Below are positions 1 to 6,595 of a stretch of DNA of 8,260 nt, piece by piece; the stretch's first letter is position 1; each line of letters starts with the position of its first letter. The notes under the pieces were generated by a model. It did no database searches. It was not told where the DNA came from and was given only the letters and a program-made list of their open reading frames with translations. This stretch comes from an uncultured Sphingomonadaceae bacterium (lineage in GTDB: Bacteria; Pseudomonadota; Alphaproteobacteria; Sphingomonadales; Sphingomonadaceae): assembly GCA_937920575.1 (NCBI GenBank), contig CAKZSF010000195.1, positions 1 to 8,260 on the forward strand, in the 5' to 3' direction. The translations under genes were made by a program, and so were the position numbers.

Positions 1-1871
1 TCCGCCTCCATCGCGCGGCGTTCGGTCACGCTGATGGCATCGCAAATTTTGCCAAGATCATCGCGATCCTTGTCCAACAGTCCCGAAGTTGGCGGCAATG
101 GTGCTTTGGCTTTGGGTTGTTCCAGCCGGTAAGCATCAACGAGTGAGCGGTGCACCAGCAGATCGGCATAGCGCCGGATCGGCGAGGTAAAATGCGCGTA
201 AGAACCCAGTGCAAGGCCGAAATGCCCGGCATTCTTCGGGCCGTAGTAAGCTTGCGTCTGGCTGCGGAGCACCGCCTCCATCAACTGCGCCTTTTCCGCC
301 TCTTCAGTGACTTGGCCAAGCATCCGGTTGAACAGGCCTGGGGTAATAACCTGGCCGAGCGCGAGCTTTTTGCCCAAGCTGTCGAGATAGTCGCGCAAGG
401 CAATCAGCTTTTCACGGCTGGGCGTCTCATGCACACGATAGACAACGGGCGCAGCCTTCGCCTCCAGAGCTTTCGCGGCAGCAACATTGGCCGCGATCAT
501 AAAGTCCTCAACAACGCGATGCGCATCGAGCCGCTCGCGCACTGCAATCTCTGCAATTTTGCCTTGCTCATTGAGCATGACGCGGCGTTCGGGGAGATCA
601 AGATCAAGCGGATCACGCGTCGCACGCGCATCGGCAAGCGCGCGCCAGCATTCCCAAAGGTTGAGCAGCTCCTGCTCCGCCGAACCATCGTCAATTCGTG
701 CCTGCGCATCTTCATACGCAATGTTGCCAGACAGCCGCACAATCGCACGGGAGAACCGCCAATCTTTTACGATGCCTTCGCCAGAAATATGCAAGTGGCA
801 GACCATCGCAGCGCGGTCTTCGTCCGCCTTGAGCGAGCAAACGTCTGTGCTCAGCACTTCGGGCAGCATAGGCACGACACGATCAGGGAAATAGACGGAG
901 TTGCCCCGCTTGCGCGCTTCCCGGTCCACCTTACTGCCGGGCCGCACATAGAAGCTGACATCGGCAATCGCGACCAGTGCTTTGAAACCGCCCTTCCCGT
1001 CCGGCTCCGCCCAAATTGCATCATCGTGATCGCGCGCATCGGCAGGATCGATGGCAACGATCGGTAAGTGCCGCAGATCCTCGCGCTTCTCTTCGCTGAG
1101 CGGCAATTTTGCGGCCGCCTCTGCCTCGACGAGTGCATCTTCGGGCATATCGACCGGGATGCCATGTTTGTGGATCGCGATCAGGCTAAACGCTTTGGGA
1201 GCGAGCGGATCGCCCAGCAATTCAGTAACATTCACGCCCGCGCGCGGCGAACGACCTGCAGGTTCCGCTAAGACCAGCTGCCCGGCCTCCGCATTGCCCA
1301 AATCCTTAATCTGCGCCGAGTTGCGGATGCGTTTATCGACCGGGGTAAGCCATGCCTTGCCTGCACCGTCTATCTCGACCACGCCCAGCATGCTTTCCTG
1401 CCGGTCAGGCAGGATTTTCATAGGGTGCGCCTGCCAGCCATTGGCAGTCTCTTCTGTGCGCGCCAGGACCCGAGCATTGCGCTTGATCGCCCCACCGCGT
1501 TTGCGGTCGATCAGGCGAATACGCGGAGGCGGCGTGGCATCATCAGGCTGCCAGCTTTCAGGGATGGCGATCGCCTCGCCATCCTCAATATCGACCACCC
1601 GCAAGACAGTGACTTTCGGCACCCCGCCCATTCGGTGGTACGCGGTGCGTTTGCCATCGATCAGGCCTTCCTCAGCCATATCCTTCAGCAAGGCTTTGAG
1701 GCCGATCTTTTCCTGTCCCTTTAGGCCAAAGGCGCGCGCAATCTCACGTTTCCCTGCTGGCTTGTCAGAGCTTCCGATAAACTCGAGAATCTGCTCACGG
1801 GTGGGCATGCCTTGGGGCACGCTCCGTCGATTGCCGGATTTGGAGCGGCGCGGGTTTGGTGCTTTTGTCAT
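1..1871 (-). CDS. rnr: Ribonuclease R, 3' end of gene missing (cut by window edge)
   Basis: Processive, hydrolytic 3'-to-5' exoribonuclease of the RNase II/RNB family, which degrades structured RNA in the cytoplasm. I translated the frame codon by codon from 1049 down to position 3 and checked the upstream part against it; 623 residues are visible and the frame is intact. An N-terminal winged-helix-like segment (about 24-75) precedes cold-shock/OB-like regions (about 85-250) and the RNB domain (from about 265). The catalytic acidic cluster is clear: D275, D281, D283 and D284 in IDPADARDHDDAI, each offset by three from the E. coli RNase R aspartates D272, D278, D280 and D281. The RNB signature HFTSPIRRYADLLVHR begins at H560. 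The visible part ends at SVTERRAMEA, so the end of RNB and the S1 domain lie outside. The ATG at 1871 follows the peptidase stop by 10 nt and has no clear Shine-Dalgarno, which suggests translational coupling. An in-frame ATG at 1808 (MPTREQ) is an alternative start. Confidence 0.96.
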   Translation of the reverse strand, partial: MTKAPNPRRSKSGNRRSVPQGMPTREQILEFIGSSDKPAGKREIARAFGLKGQEKIGLKALLKDMAEEGLIDGKRTAYHRMGGVPKVTVLRVVDIEDGEAIAIPESWQPDDATPPPRIRLIDRKRGGAIKRNARVLARTEETANGWQAHPMKILPDRQESMLGVVEIDGAGKAWLTPVDKRIRNSAQIKDLGNAEAGQLVLAEPAGRSPRAGVNVTELLGDPLAPKAFSLIAIHKHGIPVDMPEDALVEAEAAAKLPLSEEKREDLRHLPIVAIDPADARDHDDAIWAEPDGKGGFKALVAIADVSFYVRPGSKVDREARKRGNSVYFPDRVVPMLPEVLSTDVCSLKADEDRAAMVCHLHISGEGIVKDWRFSRAIVRLSGNIAYEDAQARIDDGSAEQELLNLWECWRALADARATRDPLDLDLPERRVMLNEQGKIAEIAVRERLDAHRVVEDFMIAANVAAAKALEAKAAPVVYRVHETPSREKLIALRDYLDSLGKKLALGQVITPGLFNRMLGQVTEEAEKAQLMEAVLRSQTQAYYGPKNAGHFGLALGSYAHFTSPIRRYADLLVHRSLVDAYRLEQPKAKAPLPPTSGLLDKDRDDLGKICDAISVTERRAMEA

Positions 1872-1881
1872 GCCATTGCGC

Positions 1882-3231
1882 TTATGGGCCAACCGCGTTT
1901 TGCGGCTTAGGCAACGGAGCGAATGCTCCGGCCGGCACGGCGCTGGCGATCGGGCTTTCAAAGCCGCCCTCACCCACAGAGGAAACGCCAAACAGCCAGT
2001 CGTCACCGCGAACCCCGTCCAGAACCTTCTCAGTCTCTCCGGTCACGGCAACGGGGCGCTCTTCCCACGCGCCCTCATCGGTGCGCCGGCGATAGATGCG
2101 ATAGCCTGTGGCACCGTCGACGGGCTCCCACTTGATCTCGGTAAAGGTTCGCACCGCCGCTTGCGCAACAGGGGCTGGCGGCATGGGCGTTTTGCTCAAG
2201 AGGTCAATCGCACGCACATTCAAATGCGTGACTTTGGCGAGATAGTTGAAATCCATCTCCTCCGGCGTGTCGCCATAGGTGACACCATCCTCAGTCCGCA
2301 GATCCTGATGCTGATGCTCATAATCCTCCACCGCTACTGAAAAGCGGACAGCAGGATAACCAGCCTCAAGGAACGGAATTTGATCGCCGCCCCGCCCCAT
2401 ACGGTCGGTGCGCCAAATTTGCCGAACGTTGAGGCCACCTTCAAAATCATCAGCGAGGCTATCAATCCATCGCGAGAGATTGCGGCTTGGGCTGTCATTT
2501 TCACCACCATTGCGCCTTTGTGCGGCGCGCACGCTGTCAGTCAGGTCTGCGCGCGGCCCTTCGGAAAAAACGCGCACATTCGCACCATCGCAATATCCGT
2601 CCGAGCCGCAGCTGTTTCCGACAACGTCATTGTTGAGGACCGCTTTAACGGTATAGCCCTGTTCCTTGACCCACTTGGCCAGAATCCGTCCACCATACAG
2701 CCCTTGCTCCTCGCCGGACAGGAGCGCGTAGATGATCGTCGTGGGGTAGCGGTTCTGCGAAAGAACGCGTGCGGATTCCAGGACCAGCGCGCTGCCCGAT
2801 GCGTTGTCATTCGCACCCGGTGCGTCATCGGTCGCATTCAGAACATCGGTCACTCGGCTGTCGATGTGACCCTGTACGATGATCACTTCCTTCGGGCGTG
2901 TGGAACCGATCTGAATCGCAACCGAGTTTTCGACTCTTGTTGGTTCGGCAATGCGTCGTCCCTGCACCGTATCGCCAACTCTCACGACAGTGAGACAGCC
3001 ATCGCATTTTGCATTCATCGCCTGGAATTCGCGGTCAACCCAATTGAGCGCCGCGCCGATCCCGCGGAATGGGTCGTCTTGTGATGACAAGGTGTGTCGT
3101 GTGCCAAACCCAACCATTGATTCGACATCAGACTGAAGCCGCTTCTCAGAAACTTCGATCGCCGGATCGGCCTGAGCAAAAGCAGGGGATGACGCGGCAA
3201 TCAGGGCCGCAGTTAGAAAAGTCTTGCGCAT
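1882..3231 (-). CDS. Secreted M28-family zinc metallopeptidase with C-terminal fibronectin-III-like domain
   Basis: Probable zinc-dependent aminopeptidase or carboxypeptidase of family M28, exported to the periplasm or outside; its substrate cannot be read from sequence. With the chosen ATG the protein has 449 residues and begins with a classical signal peptide, MRKTFLTAAL..., with a likely cleavage site after AFA-QA near residue 20. An in-frame start 36 nt upstream (3267) would add 12 residues and bury the signal; the 3231 start also has AAGG six nt upstream. The M28 metal set is visible: H122-x-D124, D142 in GANDNASG, E173-E174 in SGEEQGLYG, D202 in NNDVVG, and H306 or H308 in YEHQHQD. Four cysteines (C76, C79, C208, C214) could form disulfides after export. 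After a proline-rich linker (about 349-355), residues about 360-436 resemble a fibronectin type III domain (IKWEPVDGATGYRIYRR). It sits 57 nt after proS and just before rnr. Family assignment is firm, specificity unknown. Confidence 0.93.
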   Translation of the reverse strand: MRKTFLTAALIAASSPAFAQADPAIEVSEKRLQSDVESMVGFGTRHTLSSQDDPFRGIGAALNWVDREFQAMNAKCDGCLTVVRVGDTVQGRRIAEPTRVENSVAIQIGSTRPKEVIIVQGHIDSRVTDVLNATDDAPGANDNASGSALVLESARVLSQNRYPTTIIYALLSGEEQGLYGGRILAKWVKEQGYTVKAVLNNDVVGNSCGSDGYCDGANVRVFSEGPRADLTDSVRAAQRRNGGENDSPSRNLSRWIDSLADDFEGGLNVRQIWRTDRMGRGGDQIPFLEAGYPAVRFSVAVEDYEHQHQDLRTEDGVTYGDTPEEMDFNYLAKVTHLNVRAIDLLSKTPMPPAPVAQAAVRTFTEIKWEPVDGATGYRIYRRRTDEGAWEERPVAVTGETEKVLDGVRGDDWLFGVSSVGEGGFESPIASAVPAGAFAPLPKPQNAVGP

Positions 3232-3237
3232 GACCAG

Positions 3238-3241
3238 CCTT
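3238..3241 (-). promoter_or_regulatory. Ribosome binding site that fixes the M28 peptidase start
   Basis: Read on the minus strand, AAGG lies six nt before the ATG at 3231. Together with the signal peptide that begins at that ATG, it favours 3231 over the longer in-frame start at 3267. It is a short match, so it is supportive rather than decisive. Confidence 0.55.
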
Positions 3242-3242
3242 G

Positions 3243-3261
3243 TCGCGGCTTTTCGCCGCAA
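3243..3261 (-). other. Small GC hairpin directly upstream of the M28 peptidase ribosome binding site
   Basis: On the minus strand TTGCGGC-GAAAA-GCCGCGA can form a seven-pair stem (five GC pairs, one U-G wobble and one U-A pair) with a five-nt loop. It ends one nt before the AAGG of the peptidase. There is no following U-tract, so it is not a good intrinsic terminator. It might be an mRNA-stabilising or translation-modulating structure between proS and the peptidase, or simply chance in GC-rich DNA. Only the pairing itself is seen; any function is inference. Confidence 0.3.
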
Positions 3262-3288
3262 TCTCAAGAGGCAAGCCCGACCGCGCGC

Positions 3289-4833
3289 TTAATATGCCCG
3301 CGCCACCAGGATCCGCTCTACAGCCGCCTCGCCAGTAAAAATGCAAGTGCCATCCGCCTGTTCCGATCCTTTGGGAACGTTGCGCATGGTCAGCTTGTGG
3401 GCCTTTAGCTGTTCTTCAACCGCTTCCAGCCCTGCCCCGCTCGGCTTGCTCCACTGGACTTCGACCCAACCGGGATATTTGCCGTTGCTGGCGAAAAAAT
3501 CTGAAACCGCTTCCATGCTCGTCAGTCCACGCGTGATGTTCGCATCGCGGCGCTCTGCCGCTTCGTTGAACATCGATTTCTGAATGTCTTCAATCAGCGC
3601 AGGCATATTCTCTGCCGCCTCGTCGCGCGAGGGTGTTGCGTAGTCCACTCTCCCCGTCTCAGCGTTCCAGAGCTTGTCGCGCCGCAGCAAGCTGACCACG
3701 CCGTTGTCCATGTCGCGGCCGCCGACTTCGATGATCACCGGCGCGCCCTTGCGGACATAGTCCCAACGCTTGGCCGCAGCTTTGCCAGGGCGGGTATCCA
3801 GCAGAACACGAATCTTCTCACCCATTGCAAATTGCGCGGCGATTTTCGCGCGCAGTTCTTCGCAATAGTCGATCAACGCATCGTCGCCATCCTTGCCCCG
3901 CAACATGGGGAGGATAACGACCTGACGCGGTGCGATACGCGGCGGCACGCGGAGGCCGTCATCGTCTCCATGAGTCATGATGACCCCGCCGATCAAGCGC
4001 GTGGAAACGCCCCAACTGGTGGTGTGACAATGCTGCTCCGTGCCTTCACGGTCCTGATATTTGATGCCAGACGCCTCGGCAAAGTTGGTGCCGAGATAAT
4101 GCGACGTACCTGCTTGCAATGCTTTACCGTCTTGCATCATGGCCTCGATCGACCACGTTTCAACCGCACCGGGGAAGCGCTCATTCTCTGGTTTCTCGCC
4201 CGCGATCACAGGCATCGCCAAATCTTCCTCAGCGCAAGCCCGATAGACCTCGAGCATACGCAGCGTGTGCTCTTTCGCATCCTCTGCGGTTTCATGCGCG
4301 GTATGGCCTTCCTGCCAAAGGAACTCGCTGGTGCGCAGGAACATCCGCGTGCGCATTTCCCAGCGGACAACGTTGGCCCACTGGTTGGTCAGCAGCGGCA
4401 AGTCGCGCCAGCTTTGCACCCAGCGTGCCATCGCATCGCCAATGATTGTCTCTGAAGTCGGCCGCACTACCAGCGGCTCTTCCAGCTTTGCTTCGGGATC
4501 GGGCACCAGTCCGCCGCCCTCACCAGCAATCAGCCGGTGGTGCGTCACCACTGCCATCTCTTTGGCGAAGCCTTCGACGTGTTCAGCCTCTCGTTCAAAA
4601 TTCGCGAGCGGAATGAAGATCGGGAAATAGCAATTGTCGTGACCGGTGTCTTTGATCCGGTCGTCCATCAGCCGCTGGATGCGTTCCCAGATGCCATAGC
4701 CCCATGGCTTGATCACCATACAACCGCGCACGCCCGAATCCTCGGCCATGTCGGCCGCTGAAATCACTTCCTGATACCAGGTCGCGAAGTCGTCTTCGCG
4801 CTTAACATTCAATGCGTGGCGTATCTCTGCCAT
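3289..4833 (-). CDS. proS: Prolyl-tRNA synthetase, archaeal/eukaryotic-type
   Basis: Class II aminoacyl-tRNA synthetase that charges tRNA-Pro with proline in the cytoplasm; essential for translation. The 514-residue length, the N-terminal EDFATWYQEV-like region, motif 1 around GVRGCMVIKPWGYGIWE (34-50), the proline-pocket RPTSET (124-129), motif 2 from RWEMRTRMFLRTSEF to QEGHTAH (158-180) and motif 3 near TRLIGGVIMTHGDDDG (278-293) place it in the form lacking the bacterial editing insertion between motifs 2 and 3. The anticodon-binding domain spans about 302-405. The extra C-terminal domain (about 410-514) ends in the typical terminal tyrosine (ARAY). That domain normally carries a four-cysteine zinc site; here only C497 is present and a serine (S462) follows the tryptophan where a WC pair is usual. 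A weak AGG lies nine nt before the ATG. It follows phaR by 75 nt. Without the insertion, mischarged Ala-tRNA-Pro would need a separate editing protein, not seen here. Confidence 0.96.
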   Translation of the reverse strand: MAEIRHALNVKREDDFATWYQEVISAADMAEDSGVRGCMVIKPWGYGIWERIQRLMDDRIKDTGHDNCYFPIFIPLANFEREAEHVEGFAKEMAVVTHHRLIAGEGGGLVPDPEAKLEEPLVVRPTSETIIGDAMARWVQSWRDLPLLTNQWANVVRWEMRTRMFLRTSEFLWQEGHTAHETAEDAKEHTLRMLEVYRACAEEDLAMPVIAGEKPENERFPGAVETWSIEAMMQDGKALQAGTSHYLGTNFAEASGIKYQDREGTEQHCHTTSWGVSTRLIGGVIMTHGDDDGLRVPPRIAPRQVVILPMLRGKDGDDALIDYCEELRAKIAAQFAMGEKIRVLLDTRPGKAAAKRWDYVRKGAPVIIEVGGRDMDNGVVSLLRRDKLWNAETGRVDYATPSRDEAAENMPALIEDIQKSMFNEAAERRDANITRGLTSMEAVSDFFASNGKYPGWVEVQWSKPSGAGLEAVEEQLKAHKLTMRNVPKGSEQADGTCIFTGEAAVERILVARAY

Positions 4834-4908
4834 TGGGTCAGCCTATCAAATTGGAATTTTGGCGAGCGCTTTGGCGCGGCGCCCATTGTTGTCGAGTGTT
4901 GGCGTTTC

Positions 4909-5460
4909 TTACTTGGAAAGCTCGTCGAGCTTTTTTTGCATCGCCGCCATTTGGGCCTTCATTTCGGCGAGCTCGTCATCACCGCCTGATGAAGCCGGCG
5001 GCTTTGGCTTTGCGCTGTCCGGCATGAATGCGCTGATCGCGCCTTGCAGCATCGCCATGTTGTTTTCGTGCACCTTGGCCAATGCTGAAGGGCCCATTGC
5101 TCCCTCGAACAGGCCTTTGATCTTGCCCTGATTATCACGAAAATTCTTCATCGACGCTTGCAGATAGTGCGGCATGAGTGATTGCATCGAATTGCCATAC
5201 ATTGCGATCAGATCACGCAGGAAGCTGACGGGCAGCATTTGTTCGCCGCCACTTGATTCCTCATCCATGATGATTTGCGTCAAAATAGAATGGGTGATGT
5301 CATCACCCTTCTTCGCGTCGATCACTTGGAATTCGACATCGTCGCGCACCATCGTGGCGATATCTTCCAGCGTAATATAGCTGGATGTATCCGTGTTGTA
5401 GAGCCGCCGGTTAGCGTATTTCTTGATAATGATCGGCCCGTCGCCGCTCTTTTTCCCCAC
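4909..5460 (-). CDS. phaR: Polyhydroxyalkanoate synthesis repressor PhaR
   Basis: DNA-binding regulator of polyhydroxyalkanoate (PHA) storage. In characterised relatives it represses the phasin gene, and often itself, and is released when it binds PHA granules. The 183-residue protein has the conserved N-terminal DNA-binding module (about 8-67) with the hallmark IIKKYANRRLYNTDTSSYIT, then the PHB-accumulation regulatory region (about 70-145; LPVSFLRDLIAMYGNSMQ and MPHYLQASM). A Pro/Ser/Gly linker (about 149-160) and a short charged coiled-coil-like tail (161-183, DELAEMKAQMAAMQKKLDEL) follow. The start is GTG: an in-frame TAA lies just upstream, and AAAGGA sits eight nt before it. No PHA synthase, phasin, depolymerase, phaA or phaB gene is in the window, so the regulator is separate from its usual targets here. 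The 85-nt upstream gap holds a TGC/GCA-rich palindrome that may be its own operator. Confidence 0.96.
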   Translation of the reverse strand: MGKKSGDGPIIIKKYANRRLYNTDTSSYITLEDIATMVRDDVEFQVIDAKKGDDITHSILTQIIMDEESSGGEQMLPVSFLRDLIAMYGNSMQSLMPHYLQASMKNFRDNQGKIKGLFEGAMGPSALAKVHENNMAMLQGAISAFMPDSAKPKPPASSGGDDELAEMKAQMAAMQKKLDELSK

Positions 5461-5468
5461 AGCTTTCG

Positions 5469-5474
5469 TCCTTT
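5469..5474 (-). promoter_or_regulatory. Ribosome binding site supporting the GTG start of phaR
   Basis: AAAGGA on the minus strand lies eight nt before the GTG at 5460. The stop codon TAA overlaps this region in the phaR frame (CT TAA AGG), which excludes any longer in-frame start. The GTG start is therefore well determined. Confidence 0.75.
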
Positions 5475-5489
5475 AAGTTCGACCCAAAA

Positions 5490-5534
5490 TTGTGCATTAG
5501 CACCTGCAGTATGTGCAGTGCAACATCGCAGCAT
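5490..5534 (-). promoter_or_regulatory. TGC/GCA-rich palindromic region, candidate PhaR autoregulatory operator
   Basis: The 45-nt stretch between alr and phaR contains about seven TGC or GCA triplets. At its centre is a perfect inverted repeat, CTGCA-N5-TGCAG (5504-5518). PhaR proteins of Paracoccus and Rhodobacter are known to bind TGC-rich sites of the form CTGC-N3/4-GCAG and to repress their own gene. Here the half-sites CTGC and GCAG are separated by seven bases, longer than that form, so the match is in composition and symmetry rather than exact. The placement just upstream of phaR makes an autoregulatory site plausible; binding is inferred. Confidence 0.45.
5496..5523 (-). promoter_or_regulatory. 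Possible promoter of phaR
   Basis: On the minus strand TTGCAC (5518-5523) could serve as a -35 element, and GCTAAT (5496-5501) as a -10 element, with a 16-nt spacer. The matches to consensus are modest (three and four of six). The inferred start would leave a leader of roughly 28 nt before the GTG. The palindrome CTGCA-N5-TGCAG fills the spacer, which is where a repressor would block RNA polymerase. This is a weak prediction by eye. Confidence 0.3.
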
Positions 5535-5545
5535 GACGGAAGCGT

Positions 5546-6595
5546 CTATCTTGTTGCGCGGAGCCTAGGACCAAGGCCGGTCAATAGTTCGTATTGCGAC
5601 ATTCCAGACTGATCCGCCGCATCGAGCAGATGCCACGGTATGTCGACCCAATCGCCTTCATGGAGCGCCTCTGCAGCGGTCAGATCGACCACGATCATAT
5701 CCATCGAGACCCGTCCGAGCACAGGCAAACTTTGCCCCTTGTAAGTCACTTTACCAATGCCCGACCAACACCTCAGATACCCATCCGCATAGCCCAGTGA
5801 AATCACACCGACCCGCATCGTCTGGCTTGCTGTGAAGGTAGCGTTGTAACCAACGCTGTCACCCGCTGACAGTTGACGCGTTTGAATGATTGCGGCCTGC
5901 AAATGTGCAACCTGTCGCAGGTCTGGTGCCATTTCTGGACGTGGGACACCTCCGTAGAGCGCCAGTCCGGGGCGTGTGATGTCGAAGTGGTAGTTAGCCC
6001 CCAACGCGATTCCGGCGCTGTTGGCCAGACTGAGATACTTGTACCGCACCGCGTTGGTGGCATCCGCGAAACGCGCAAGCTGCACACCATTCAAGGCGCT
6101 GTCCTCATCGGCGCTGGCCAAATGCGACATCAGCAAGTCGACCTCAAGCTGTGCCACTAACGGCTCGGCAACCTCGTTTGGCGACAGCCCCAACCGGTTG
6201 ATCCCGGTATCGATCATTGCATCACAAGGCCCACCGCCAGCATCCAGCCACAACTTAGCCTGGTGCAACGAATTGATCGTAGGCTTGGCTCCGACTGATT
6301 TCGCATATGCACAATCTTCACCCGTCAATGGGCCGTGCAAGACAGATATCTGAGCAGGCGCAACATAACGTGCGACAGCCTCGACCTCGCTCCAATGCGC
6401 AACAAAGAAATTTCGGCACCCTGCATCGACCAAGGCCGGCACGCATATGTCGATGCCCAATCCATAGGCGTCCGCCTTCACTGCTGCGCCAGCGCGGGCC
6501 GCGCCGGACATAGTGTTCAGCGCTTGCCAGTTTTCAGCCAGCGCATCTGTGTCGACGGTTAGCCGAAGGGTGGGCGGCGGAGGTTCAGACGTCAT
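5546..6595 (-). CDS. alr: Alanine racemase (PLP-dependent)
   Basis: Interconverts L- and D-alanine in the cytoplasm, supplying D-alanine for peptidoglycan. The 349-residue protein has the family layout: an N-terminal TIM-barrel carrying pyridoxal phosphate on K40 (AAVKADAYGLG), the substrate-region signature IDTGINRLGL with R134, H158 in LMSHLASADED, R208 in ITRPGLALYGG, then a C-terminal beta domain with the catalytic tyrosine Y250 (SVGYNATFTA) and GRVSMDMIVVDL (294-305). It ends with YELLTGLGPRLRATR, typical of proteobacterial Alr. Length is near the usual 350-370. The ATG at 6595 is the first possible start, since an in-frame TAG lies 30 nt upstream, and it sits inside the last codons of the transporter gene (11-nt overlap). 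AAGG abuts the ATG too closely to serve as a normal ribosome site, so translation probably depends on ribosomes finishing the transporter. A biosynthetic or catabolic (DadX-like) role cannot be told apart; no dadA is nearby. Confidence 0.95.
   Translation of the reverse strand: MTSEPPPPTLRLTVDTDALAENWQALNTMSGAARAGAAVKADAYGLGIDICVPALVDAGCRNFFVAHWSEVEAVARYVAPAQISVLHGPLTGEDCAYAKSVGAKPTINSLHQAKLWLDAGGGPCDAMIDTGINRLGLSPNEVAEPLVAQLEVDLLMSHLASADEDSALNGVQLARFADATNAVRYKYLSLANSAGIALGANYHFDITRPGLALYGGVPRPEMAPDLRQVAHLQAAIIQTRQLSAGDSVGYNATFTASQTMRVGVISLGYADGYLRCWSGIGKVTYKGQSLPVLGRVSMDMIVVDLTAAEALHEGDWVDIPWHLLDAADQSGMSQYELLTGLGPRLRATR

Noticed and set aside
183..1049. Apparent frameshift in rnr between the catalytic aspartates and the HFTSPIRRY signature
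   Set aside because: It came from a one-base misreading on my part. Recounting the bases line by line and translating every codon shows one continuous frame with no stop.
150..1067. Long open frame of 305 codons on the plus strand opposite rnr
   Set aside because: It is antisense to a well-conserved RNase R frame with intact catalytic motifs, encodes an Arg/His/Ala-rich protein with no recognisable domain, and is the kind of shadow frame that GC-biased codon use creates.
1051..2340. Open frame of 429 codons on the plus strand spanning the rnr and M28 genes
   Set aside because: It runs opposite two clearly conserved genes, is rich in Ser, Arg and Pro as expected for a complement frame, and shows no family motif. 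Its length alone is not evidence.
3232..3267. Longer start for the M28 peptidase, adding twelve basic residues
   Set aside because: The extension would precede and bury a classical signal peptide and covers the hairpin and ribosome site. It also does not form a twin-arginine motif, so the 3231 start is preferred.
3832..4455. Open frame of 207 codons on the plus strand opposite proS
   Set aside because: It lies wholly inside the conserved proS gene on the other strand, with no recognisable motif and no neighbouring gene on that strand.
4866..4883. GC-rich palindromes (GCGC-TTTG-GCGC and GGCGCGGCGCC) between phaR and proS, considered as a terminator
   Set aside because: The stems are only four to five pairs long and no T-tract follows on the minus strand, so an intrinsic terminator is not supported.
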